Notes under the pieces: generated by a model
Told to the model about the DNA's origin: nothing
The model's input: only the letters and a program-made list of their open reading frames with translations
Databases searched by the model: none
Shown here: positions 1-6,093 of the stretch, one piece after another
Numbering within the stretch: the stretch's first letter is position 1
Layout of the letters: each line of letters begins with the position of its first letter
Origin: Alcanivorax sp.
Lineage (GTDB): Bacteria; Pseudomonadota; Gammaproteobacteria; Pseudomonadales; Alcanivoracaceae
Direction of reading: 5' to 3'
Assembly: GCA_007135015.1 (NCBI GenBank)
Contig: SLJS01000357.1
Span: 1-6,105, forward strand
DNA: 6,105 nt
Program-made: the position numbers and the translations under genes

Positions 1-12
1 TGAACGAAAGTC

Positions 13-1194
13 ATGAGAGTAGGTGTCTTTACCGGGACACGGGCCGATTATGGCCTGCTTGAGCCACTGATCAGCGAACTGAAGCGCGACCCCGGGGTCA
101 CGCTTCAGTTGCTGGTGTCCGGCATGCATCTGTCACCCGAATTCGGATTGACCCACAGGGAAATCGACGGTGATGGATGCAGCCGGATTGAAAAAGTGGA
201 GATGCTGCTGTCCTCAGATACACCGGTGGGCATATCCAAGGCCATGGGTTTGGGGATGATCTCACTTTCAGAGGCCCTGCAGCGTCTGGATCCCGATATC
301 CTTGTCGGGCTGGGCGACCGTTACGAGCTGTTTGCCGCCGCCGCCGCCGCCACCGTACTGCGTATTCCCATTGCCCATCTCCAGGGCGGAGAAACCACAG
401 AGGGAGCCATCGATGAACCCTTCCGCCACGCGATCACAAAAATGAGCCATATTCATTTCGCTTCCACGGAAGCCTACCGAAAACGGATCATTCAGCTGGG
501 TGAACATCCCGACAGAGTGCACCATGTCGGGGCCATCGGCCTGGATCACCTCAAAACCAGGGAACTGCTGAGCCGGGATGAACTGGAACGCGAGATCGGC
601 TTCCGGATCACGGAAAACACGGTGCTGGCGACGTTTCATCCGGTGACCCTGGAAAATGCGACGGCCGGCGGCCAGTTTTCGGAGCTGCTGGAGGCTTTTG
701 ATCACCCGGACGGGCCGGGAGACGGACTCAGGGTGATCTTTACCCTGCCCAATGCGGATACGGACGGGCGCGTCATCATCACAATGATCAACGATTATGT
801 CCGAAAACATCCGGACCGGGCGGTCTCCTTTGTTTCGCTGGGACAGCTGCGGTATTTATCGCTGCTGAGCCACGTATCCTGTGTGGCGGGCAATTCTTCC
901 AGCGGGATTATCGAAGCACCCAGTGTGAAAACGGGAACCGTTAATATCGGGGACCGGCAAAAAGGCCGGATAAAGGCGGACAGCGTAATCGACTGCCCGC
1001 CCCGGGCGGCCGATATCGCGACGGCCCTCAAACGGTGTATGAGCCGGGAATTCCAATCGTCCCTGAAGGGCGTGATCAACCCGTATGAACCGCCGGCCGG
1101 ACGCGCCGCGCCGGCCATCCGGGAAAAGCTGTTGTCGGCATCACCCGGGAAAATGGTGAAGAAACCGTTTTACGACATCGATTTTGATTGCTGA
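13..1194 (+). CDS. legG: NDP-N-acetylhexosamine 2-epimerase (hydrolysing), NeuC/LegG family
   Basis: Cytoplasmic enzyme that inverts C2 of a nucleotide-linked N-acetylamino sugar and releases the nucleotide, giving the free mannose-configured sugar that a NeuB/LegI synthase condenses with phosphoenolpyruvate. The 393 residues are normal for the family. Visible motifs are GTRADYG (8-14), GDRYE (101-105), HLQGGE (122-127) with DEP (134-136), TFHP (207-210), GNSSSGIIEAP (293-303) and NIGDRQKGR (311-319). The C-terminal KKPFYDI (383-389) is also typical of NeuC-like proteins. The start is fixed because MRVGVFTGTRADYG is the first Rossmann strand and loop. No good Shine-Dalgarno is visible, suggesting coupling to an upstream gene. 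The next gene begins 3 bases after the stop. Next to a PtmE-like guanylyltransferase, the substrate is more likely GDP-2,4-diacetamido-2,4,6-trideoxyglucose (LegG) than UDP-GlcNAc (NeuC). The family is certain; the substrate is inferred from context. Confidence -1.
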   Translation: MRVGVFTGTRADYGLLEPLISELKRDPGVTLQLLVSGMHLSPEFGLTHREIDGDGCSRIEKVEMLLSSDTPVGISKAMGLGMISLSEALQRLDPDILVGLGDRYELFAAAAAATVLRIPIAHLQGGETTEGAIDEPFRHAITKMSHIHFASTEAYRKRIIQLGEHPDRVHHVGAIGLDHLKTRELLSRDELEREIGFRITENTVLATFHPVTLENATAGGQFSELLEAFDHPDGPGDGLRVIFTLPNADTDGRVIITMINDYVRKHPDRAVSFVSLGQLRYLSLLSHVSCVAGNSSSGIIEAPSVKTGTVNIGDRQKGRIKADSVIDCPPRAADIATALKRCMSREFQSSLKGVINPYEPPAGRAAPAIREKLLSASPGKMVKKPFYDIDFDC

Positions 1195-1197
1195 ATT

Positions 1198-2265
1198 ATG
1201 GCGCTCGAAGAATTCAAAAGCATCATTATCAACAAAGACGCCCATGTCAGGGACGCGTTGGTGCAGCTGGAAGCCAATGAGCAGCGCATACTGTTTGTGG
1301 TTGAAAACGGCAATCATCTGGTGGGATCGCTGACCGACGGGGATATCCGCCGGTGGATACTCATGGACAACTCACTGACCGCCGAAGTTGAAAAAGTTTG
1401 CTACAGGGGAACCTATTACGTGGAAAGCGGGTATGATCTGACGCAGGTCAAGGCGGTGATGCGCCGGAAAAAGATTTCATACGTACCGGTTCTGGGCCCC
1501 GGCCGGGAGATCAAAGAGTTCCTCGTCTGGAACAAGCTGATCAACGGGCGCATCATCAAAAAGACGCCCGGCCGGATTGCCGCCGACGTGGTAATTATGG
1601 CCGGGGGAAAGGGCACACGCCTGGATCCGTTCACCAAAGTGCTTCCCAAACCGCTTATTCCCATTGGTGAAAAAACCATTCTGGAGTATATCATCGATAA
1701 ATTTCTGCCCTATCAGATCAATCATTTTTACATATCAATCGGCCACAAGGCGAAAATCATCCGCTCCTACTTCGAAGAGCTCAGTCCCGATTACAAGATT
1801 TCCTTCATCACCGAAACCAAGCCCCTGGGTACGGTGGGGGCGCTCAAGAAGCTGGAAGGCAAAGTCGGGCGGAATATCATTCTGACGAATTGCGACATCA
1901 TCATTGAGGCCAATTATGCTGATTTAGTGAAGCATCACAATGAACAGGGAAACGACATTACCATAGTGGCGTCGCTGAAGAACTTCCGGATCCCTTACGG
2001 CGTATGCAGCCTGAATACCAGCGGCAAACTGGTCCGGCTGGATGAGAAACCCGAATACGACATGCTGGTGAACACAGGTATGTATGTGCTGAATCCCGGA
2101 GTGCTGAAGTATATACCGAATGATGCGTTCTTTCATGCCACGGATCTGATAGATGCCATCATGCACCGGGCAAAAATCGGAATTTATCCCATCGGTGCAA
2201 ACTCATGGATTGATGCCGGGGAGTGGGTTGAGTACAAGAAAGCCATCGAAACACTTAATTTATGA
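1198..2265 (+). CDS. ptmE: CBS-domain sugar-1-phosphate nucleotidyltransferase, PtmE-like (probable GlcN-1-P guanylyltransferase)
   Basis: Two-part protein of 355 residues. Residues about 1-122 form a tandem CBS pair (GSLTDGDIRR at 43-52 is the typical end of a first CBS motif; the second repeat runs about 65-120). Residues about 129-355 form a GT-A-like nucleotidyltransferase with GGKGTRL (136-142), the PKPLIPIG block (150-157), TKPLGT (207-212), the metal-binding NCD (231-233), DEKP (282-285), NTGMY (292-296) and WIDAGE (337-342). The same architecture is found in Campylobacter PtmE, which makes GDP-glucosamine from glucosamine-1-phosphate and GTP for the legionaminic acid route. CBS pairs commonly bind adenosine nucleotides, so allosteric control by energy state is plausible but unproven here. 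The start lies 3 bases after legG, with no Shine-Dalgarno; the stop overlaps the next start by ATGA. Nucleotide specificity (GTP rather than UTP, CTP or dTTP) is inferred from neighbours. Confidence -1.
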   Translation: MALEEFKSIIINKDAHVRDALVQLEANEQRILFVVENGNHLVGSLTDGDIRRWILMDNSLTAEVEKVCYRGTYYVESGYDLTQVKAVMRRKKISYVPVLGPGREIKEFLVWNKLINGRIIKKTPGRIAADVVIMAGGKGTRLDPFTKVLPKPLIPIGEKTILEYIIDKFLPYQINHFYISIGHKAKIIRSYFEELSPDYKISFITETKPLGTVGALKKLEGKVGRNIILTNCDIIIEANYADLVKHHNEQGNDITIVASLKNFRIPYGVCSLNTSGKLVRLDEKPEYDMLVNTGMYVLNPGVLKYIPNDAFFHATDLIDAIMHRAKIGIYPIGANSWIDAGEWVEYKKAIETLNL

Positions 2266-2966
2266 ACGGAAGCAGAATTCTGGCCATCATTCCCGCAAGG
2301 GGCGGTTCTAAAGGCGTTCCCGGTAAAAACCTGAAAGAACTTGCCGGTATTCCGCTTGTCGACCATTCCATTCTGTTCGCCAGGGATTCCGGGGTGTTCG
2401 ACCACATTATGGTGACGTCGGATGACGAAGCTATTTGTGACCGGGCGCGGATACATCGGGTTACACCGGTCAGGCGCCCCGCTCATCTTGCCGGGGACAA
2501 CTCGCTGGTTGTGGATGCCATGATCCATTGCCTGGACACTCTGAAACAGGAACACGATATGCCGGACTCCCTCTTTCTGCTGGAGCCGACGGCTCCGTTG
2601 AGGGATCGAAGGGATCTGATCAAGGCCGTTGAAGCGCTTGAAAGCGGCTATGACTCGGTGGCTTCGTTTTGTGAGACCGAGCCGCCCGCCGGCAGGATCT
2701 GGCTTATCAGTGATCATAAAGTCCGTCCGCTCATGGAGGGTGCCGATCCGTTCCTGCCCCGCCAGCAGCAGGTGCCGGGTTACCGTCTGACGGGACAGTA
2801 CTACGGCTTTCAATATCACCTGTTTGCAGATCCGCCGGCCACATTGCCCCTGGAAGGCAGGATTTTCCCCCTTATTACCGACTCCGAACGGGCCATCGAC
2901 ATTGACCGGGAAATCGATTTTCAAATGGCCGAATATCTCATCATCAGCAAAGAGAAGACCCCATGA
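2262..2966 (+). CDS. legF: CMP-nonulosonate synthetase (CMP-legionaminate/CMP-sialate cytidylyltransferase), LegF/PtmB/NeuA type
   Basis: Activates a nine-carbon 2-keto acid sugar with CTP to form the CMP-sugar used by glycosyltransferases; cytoplasmic. It has 234 residues, typical of the compact bacterial forms without an extra esterase domain. The N-terminal nucleotide loop IPARGGSKGVPGKN (10-23) is diagnostic. Other motifs are TSDDE (52-56), RRP (71-73), LLEPTAPLR (106-114; more usually LQPTSPLR), RQQQVPGY (167-174) and DIDREIDF (213-220), which matches the conserved metal/substrate DID..xDF segment. At 177-183 the sequence TGQYYGF stands where many homologues have an NGaiY-like stretch, a modest deviation. 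The start overlaps the ptmE stop (ATGA) and the stop overlaps the next start in the same way. Context favours legionaminic acid over N-acetylneuraminic acid; sequence alone does not settle it. Confidence -1.
   Translation: MNGSRILAIIPARGGSKGVPGKNLKELAGIPLVDHSILFARDSGVFDHIMVTSDDEAICDRARIHRVTPVRRPAHLAGDNSLVVDAMIHCLDTLKQEHDMPDSLFLLEPTAPLRDRRDLIKAVEALESGYDSVASFCETEPPAGRIWLISDHKVRPLMEGADPFLPRQQQVPGYRLTGQYYGFQYHLFADPPATLPLEGRIFPLITDSERAIDIDREIDFQMAEYLIISKEKTP
2951..2957 (+). promoter_or_regulatory. Ribosome binding site for the first SDR gene
   Basis: AGAGAAG sits 5 bases before the ATG at 2963, inside the end of legF. It is one of only two recognisable Shine-Dalgarno sequences in the operon, and it supports the ATG that overlaps the upstream stop. 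Confidence -1.
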
Positions 2967-3703
2967 ATACCACAAAGACCGTTCTATTAACAGGCGCCAG
3001 CAGCGGCGTTGGAAAATCCCTGGCGCATCATCTGTATGATCTGGGGTATGACCTGATCCTGCTGTCCAGAAGAGAACCGGACATCGTGAAAATCGGGGAC
3101 CGGGAACTCGTTGAATTTATTAGTACGGATTTGAGCAAACCCGACCGGGCCACCGGAATCATTGATGACATCGTCAACCGGTATGAATACATCCCCTATG
3201 TGATCAATAACGCCGGAATCAATACGGGCGGCCATCTTGACCGGCAGAAGTGGGATACCATAGAACATGACCTGAACATCAATGCCCGCATGCCGTGGTA
3301 TGTGATGAAAAAGGTGCTTCCGGCAATGCGGGAAGAAAACTTCGGCCGCATCATCAACATTACCTCAGGAGCCCCGTTGAACTGCTACCCCGGTTTCGGC
3401 GTTTACAGCGCGACCAAGGGGATGCTTAATACCATGACCGTGACCCTTGCCAGAGAGAACGAAGGCCACAACATCAAGATCAATCTCATGAGTCCGGGCC
3501 CGGTCAGGTCGGAAATGGCTCCGCACGCCAAACTGAATCCCGCGATATGCCATCCGACCCTCGACTACCTGATGAACCTTCCGGAATCCGGGGATACGGG
3601 GGGATTTTACTGGCTGGGGTATAAAGTGCCCCTGTTTCCTGATCTGGAGGGGGTGCAATGGCTTGAAGGCATCGGGAATGAAAAGTTGAAGAGGATCCTG
3701 TGA
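2963..3703 (+). CDS. Short-chain dehydrogenase/reductase of unknown substrate
   Basis: Classical SDR of 246 residues with a complete catalytic set. It has the cofactor loop TGASSGVG (10-17), NNAG (82-85), a conserved Asn in LNINA (104-108), the catalytic Ser in ITSG (133-136), YSATK with Tyr148 and Lys152, and SPGPVRSEM (177-185). R36-R37 after the second beta strand hints at NADP preference, a general rule and not proof. The C-terminus does not carry the usual VDGG ending; instead it runs through GGFYWLG (213-219), PLFPDLEGVQWLEG and a charged tail. So it belongs to a different subfamily from the second SDR of this operon. An AGAGAAG Shine-Dalgarno lies 5 bases before the ATG, which also overlaps the legF stop by 4 bases. 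It probably oxidises or reduces a sugar intermediate or the finished nonulosonate; the substrate is unknown. I do not recall a counterpart in the Campylobacter leg cluster. Confidence -1.
   Translation: MNTTKTVLLTGASSGVGKSLAHHLYDLGYDLILLSRREPDIVKIGDRELVEFISTDLSKPDRATGIIDDIVNRYEYIPYVINNAGINTGGHLDRQKWDTIEHDLNINARMPWYVMKKVLPAMREENFGRIINITSGAPLNCYPGFGVYSATKGMLNTMTVTLARENEGHNIKINLMSPGPVRSEMAPHAKLNPAICHPTLDYLMNLPESGDTGGFYWLGYKVPLFPDLEGVQWLEGIGNEKLKRIL
3691..3695 (+). promoter_or_regulatory. Ribosome binding site deciding the GTG start of the oxidoreductase
   Basis: GAGGA (extended GAAGAGGA from 3688) lies 4 bases before the GTG at 3700, within the last codons of the preceding SDR. It is the best Shine-Dalgarno in the window. 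It supports the GTG over the in-frame ATG at 3721, which has no such site and would remove the first strand of the Rossmann fold. Confidence -1.
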
Positions 3704-4641
3704 AGAACATCTCCCTCGGCATGATCGGGTACAACCACGGAAACGGTCACCCGTATTCCTTTTCGGCCATCATCAACGGCTACCGCCAGGACCGCATGGA
3801 CCGGAGTCCGTATCCGGTCATCGCGGACTACCTGAAGAAAAGAAGTCCCTTCGAATTCGGCATCCGTAATTTTTCCGTTGATTATGTGTGGGCGCCGGAG
3901 GAGAGCATATCCCGGAATATCTCCGAATGCTGCCGTATACCCCATGTCGTAAAGCAATACGAGGATATGATCGGGCATGTGGACGGGGTCATCATCGCGA
4001 GAGATGACGCGAAAAGCCACCGGGCACTGGCCCGTCCGTTTCTTGAAGAAGGGCTGCATGTCTTTATTGACAAGCCACTGGCAACCAACCATGATGACCT
4101 GGACTTCTTCATCCCGTATCTGGAAAAGGGGCAGCTGATGAGCGGATCCGGTTTCCGCTTTCATCCCCGGTTCATGAATCCGGTGTTTCTGGATATGCTG
4201 CGCTCCGATATGGTTTGTACCACGGCAGTCACGACCATCGACTGGTACAAATACGGGATCCATGTGATCGAGGCCATCCAGCCCGTTTTCAATGCCCCGA
4301 TCATCGAGGTTGAAAACATCGGATCGGAGGTGATCGATGTGGTGCGGTTGAACTATCAAAACGGGAAATACGCCCTTGTGATCAGGGACAACGACCTGAA
4401 AGGATTCAACGCGACATTTTACACGCAGAGCGGCCGGCATGTGAGCGTGACCTTCGATGACAACTTTTCCTGCTTCCGGAACATGTTGTTTACGTTTCAT
4501 GAGTTCATGACCACGAAACAGCATGTCGTGGACCATGCCGAAACCATCAACCTCATCAGGGCTCTGATTGCAGCCAGGGAATCCAGAAAACGGAGAACGA
4601 AAATCACCATCAGCGCTGAGACATATCCACCGGTGACATGA
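3700..4641 (+). CDS. Gfo/Idh/MocA-family NAD(P)-dependent oxidoreductase (possible PtmF-like role)
   Basis: Protein of 313 residues with the two-domain Gfo/Idh/MocA layout. The N-terminal Rossmann half begins SLGMIGYNHGNGHPYS (5-20), an unusual loop in place of the common GxGxxG. A VDGVIIA strand lies at 94-100 and HVFIDKP at 120-126 is the family's EKP-type motif, whose Lys contacts cofactor and substrate. In the second half YGIHVIEAI (185-193) carries the family's catalytic-site His (188). The GTG start at 3700 is chosen because it has a good GAGGA ribosome site and overlaps the SDR stop (GTGA); the next ATG (residue 8) would cut the first beta strand. Legionaminic clusters often carry a Gfo/Idh-like gene near ptmE and ptmB, and I think this corresponds to Campylobacter ptmF, but that is from memory and uncertain. 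The stop is followed by a 25-base gap, the largest inside the operon. The reaction is unknown; sugar oxidation or epimerisation is likely from the family. Confidence -1.
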   Translation: MKNISLGMIGYNHGNGHPYSFSAIINGYRQDRMDRSPYPVIADYLKKRSPFEFGIRNFSVDYVWAPEESISRNISECCRIPHVVKQYEDMIGHVDGVIIARDDAKSHRALARPFLEEGLHVFIDKPLATNHDDLDFFIPYLEKGQLMSGSGFRFHPRFMNPVFLDMLRSDMVCTTAVTTIDWYKYGIHVIEAIQPVFNAPIIEVENIGSEVIDVVRLNYQNGKYALVIRDNDLKGFNATFYTQSGRHVSVTFDDNFSCFRNMLFTFHEFMTTKQHVVDHAETINLIRALIAARESRKRRTKITISAETYPPVT

Positions 4642-4670
4642 CGTATCCATCAACGAAAAGACCCGAATGA
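4638..4670 (+). other. Ten-codon bridging mini-ORF, possible translational coupler
   Basis: An ATG overlapping the oxidoreductase stop (ATGA at 4638-4641) opens a 10-codon frame, MTYPSTKRPE. It ends in a TGA that overlaps the next gene's start (ATGA at 4667-4670). It therefore links the two genes across the only sizeable intergenic gap with the same 4-base overlap used elsewhere in the operon. It may let ribosomes hand over to the downstream gene, which has only a weak ribosome site. Such a short open stretch arises easily by chance, so this is tentative. Confidence -1.
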
Positions 4671-5332
4671 ATAAAATTGCCATTCGTAAGCTCAAAAAGC
4701 GCCTGAGCATTGTTAAGCACGGACCGCGCAGGCTGTATGCCGATATGCAAACATTAAAAAATGAGTACCTGATCAAAAAAAAGAAGACAGAATGGCCCCT
4801 GAACAGTCTGTTCGAGATTATCTGGATCGATCCTGCCGATGTGATCGGGACCATGCGGGAGAATGTTGAAATGCGTTACAGAGGACGGCGATTGCCGGGT
4901 GACTGGGACGGGAGTGTGATCCCCATCGAAGACACTGTCGATTATTATGTTCTCTACAACCGCTTTATCAAGGGTAAAGACTGGGAGCAGATCTTGTCGG
5001 ACTATCAGAACGAAATCGGGAGCCTGAGATACGATTATATCAACAAGGTGCTCAGGCTTGCTGATGCAAGGGATGAGCTTTTCAGGGATATGAAGCGTTC
5101 GGGATGGAAACTCAGTGATTCATTGGGATGCTCTTATCTTATGACGGATGAACTCAACATCAATATAGCCCGGGACGGGGCATTCATTCGAAATCATTCG
5201 GCTATGCACCGGCTCATCATAAGCCGATTTATCGGCCTTAAAAGGGTCCCGTGCCGGATACATGTCGTGCACAGCGACTTCAATGCATCCATCAGTGACG
5301 TGACGTATTCATCATCAACAGAAACGCGATGA
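4667..5332 (+). CDS. Uncharacterised protein with ParB-like C-terminal region
   Basis: Protein of 221 residues with no signal peptide or clear membrane segment. The first 40 residues are rich in Lys and Arg (for example RKLKKR at 7-12 and KKKK at 37-40). A middle part contains IDPADV (54-59), GDWDGSVIPIED (78-89) and YNRFIKGKDWEQI (97-109). The C-terminal part, about 162-205, has NINIARDG (164-171), MHRLIISRFIGL (180-191) and VPCRIHVVHSDF (194-205). This order strongly recalls a family of ParB-N-terminal-like proteins known to me from haloarchaea and marine bacteria, where the last part reads roughly RDG...DGRHRLSIAKLLGL..IPVRVVVRH. Here the usual GRHR is replaced by SAMHR, although His181-Arg182 remain. 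Comparison is from memory; biochemical function is unknown. ParB-like folds can bind nucleotides or phosphates, but no activity should be assumed. It lies 25 bases after the oxidoreductase and overlaps the next gene by ATGA, so it is co-transcribed with nonulosonate genes. Confidence -1.
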   Translation: MNKIAIRKLKKRLSIVKHGPRRLYADMQTLKNEYLIKKKKTEWPLNSLFEIIWIDPADVIGTMRENVEMRYRGRRLPGDWDGSVIPIEDTVDYYVLYNRFIKGKDWEQILSDYQNEIGSLRYDYINKVLRLADARDELFRDMKRSGWKLSDSLGCSYLMTDELNINIARDGAFIRNHSAMHRLIISRFIGLKRVPCRIHVVHSDFNASISDVTYSSSTETR

Positions 5333-6060
5333 AAGAGAAGATCATTCTGGTATCGGGCGGTTCGGGCCTGATCGGCCGCGCGATTGTTTCGCACCTCAAA
5401 GGCAGGGGCGCGGTTCCCGTCAACCTCGATATCCGGCCGTGCGGGGTGGATGGAGTCACCGATGTGGAGTGTGACCTGACCAGAGTCGATGAAGTGACCG
5501 CCACCGTGGATTCCTTGAAAGCGGAGTACGACTCGATCGACGGCCTGGTGACCAGCGCGTATCCGCGAACCGATGACTGGGGTACCGCTTTTGAAGAAAT
5601 CCGGCCGGAGTCCATGAAAAAAAACATGGAATGGCAGCTTGGCGGCAATTTCATTCTGAATCAGCAGGTTCTGTTACAGATGAGGCGGCAGGGATCCGGG
5701 AGTGTGGTGAATATCGCCTCTACCTACGGGGTGGTGGGCAACGATTTTACGATTTATGAAGGGACCGACATGAATCCACCGGCGGTTTATCCTGCCATAA
5801 AAGGGGGGATGATCAACCTCACACGCTATCTGGCTTCTCTCTACGGCCAATACAACGTCCGGGTGAATTGTGTCTCGCCGGGGGGCATTTTTGATCATCA
5901 GCCCGCCCCGTTTGTCCGGGCATACGAAAAGAAAGTTCCGATGAAGCGTATGGGCAAGCCGGAGGACATCGCCCCGGCCGTTTCCTTCCTGCTGTCCGAT
6001 GAGGCCAGATACATTACCGGGCACAACCTGGTAGTGGACGGCGGATGGACGGCGATTTAA
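5329..6060 (+). CDS. ptmA: Short-chain dehydrogenase/reductase, PtmA-like (legionaminic acid/flagellin modification type)
   Basis: SDR of 243 residues. Motifs are the cofactor loop GGSGLIG (10-16), an Asp-containing second strand NLDIRP (32-37) that suggests NAD, NIAS with Ser131, Tyr154 and Lys158 (YPAIK), SPGGIFDHQP (183-192), and the C-terminal RMGKPEDIAPAVSFLLSDEA and LVVDGGW (234-240). In place of NNAG it has TSAYPR (75-80). That feature, with GGNFILNQQ (105-113), STYGVVG (131-137), IYEGT (142-146) and SPGGIF, closely matches the Campylobacter flagellin-modification protein PtmA as I remember it. PtmA acts with PtmF and PtmE early in the route supplying GDP-amino sugar for legionaminic acid; its exact reaction is not well settled. 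The ATG overlaps the preceding stop by 4 bases, with only a weak ribosome site. It is the last gene in the window; no downstream gene starts within the remaining 45 bases. Confidence -1.
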   Translation: MKEKIILVSGGSGLIGRAIVSHLKGRGAVPVNLDIRPCGVDGVTDVECDLTRVDEVTATVDSLKAEYDSIDGLVTSAYPRTDDWGTAFEEIRPESMKKNMEWQLGGNFILNQQVLLQMRRQGSGSVVNIASTYGVVGNDFTIYEGTDMNPPAVYPAIKGGMINLTRYLASLYGQYNVRVNCVSPGGIFDHQPAPFVRAYEKKVPMKRMGKPEDIAPAVSFLLSDEARYITGHNLVVDGGWTAI

Positions 6061-6093
6061 ATCATTACACATGCAGGATTGTCTTACTAACCA

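Noticed and set aside
268..810. Minus-strand open frame of 180 codons with a poly-Gly run
   Set aside because: Antisense to the conserved core of legG; the poly-Gly run is just the reverse of the GCC repeat.
1092..1118. GC-rich self-complementary stretch (repeated CCGGCC/GCGCCGCG) near the end of legG
   Set aside because: It lies inside coding sequence, encodes ordinary Pro/Ala/Gly/Arg residues, and has no T-run, so it is not a terminator and probably reflects codon bias.
2184..2975. Minus-strand open frame of 263 codons
   Set aside because: It is almost wholly antisense to legF, whose motifs are unmistakable; no domain was recognised in the antisense product.
3607..4854. Minus-strand open frame of 415 codons
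   Set aside because: It lies opposite the SDR end, the oxidoreductase and the start of the ParB-like gene, all of which show family motifs on the plus strand. Its translation shows no recognisable domain; long antisense frames are common in GC-rich coding DNA.
4775..4869. Slippery A-AAA-AAG heptamer in frame (4777-4783) within an eight-A run, possible programmed -1 frameshift
   Set aside because: The -1 frame would add only about 28 codons before TGA at 4867, and I saw no clear downstream stem or pseudoknot. It is best explained by a Lys-rich stretch.
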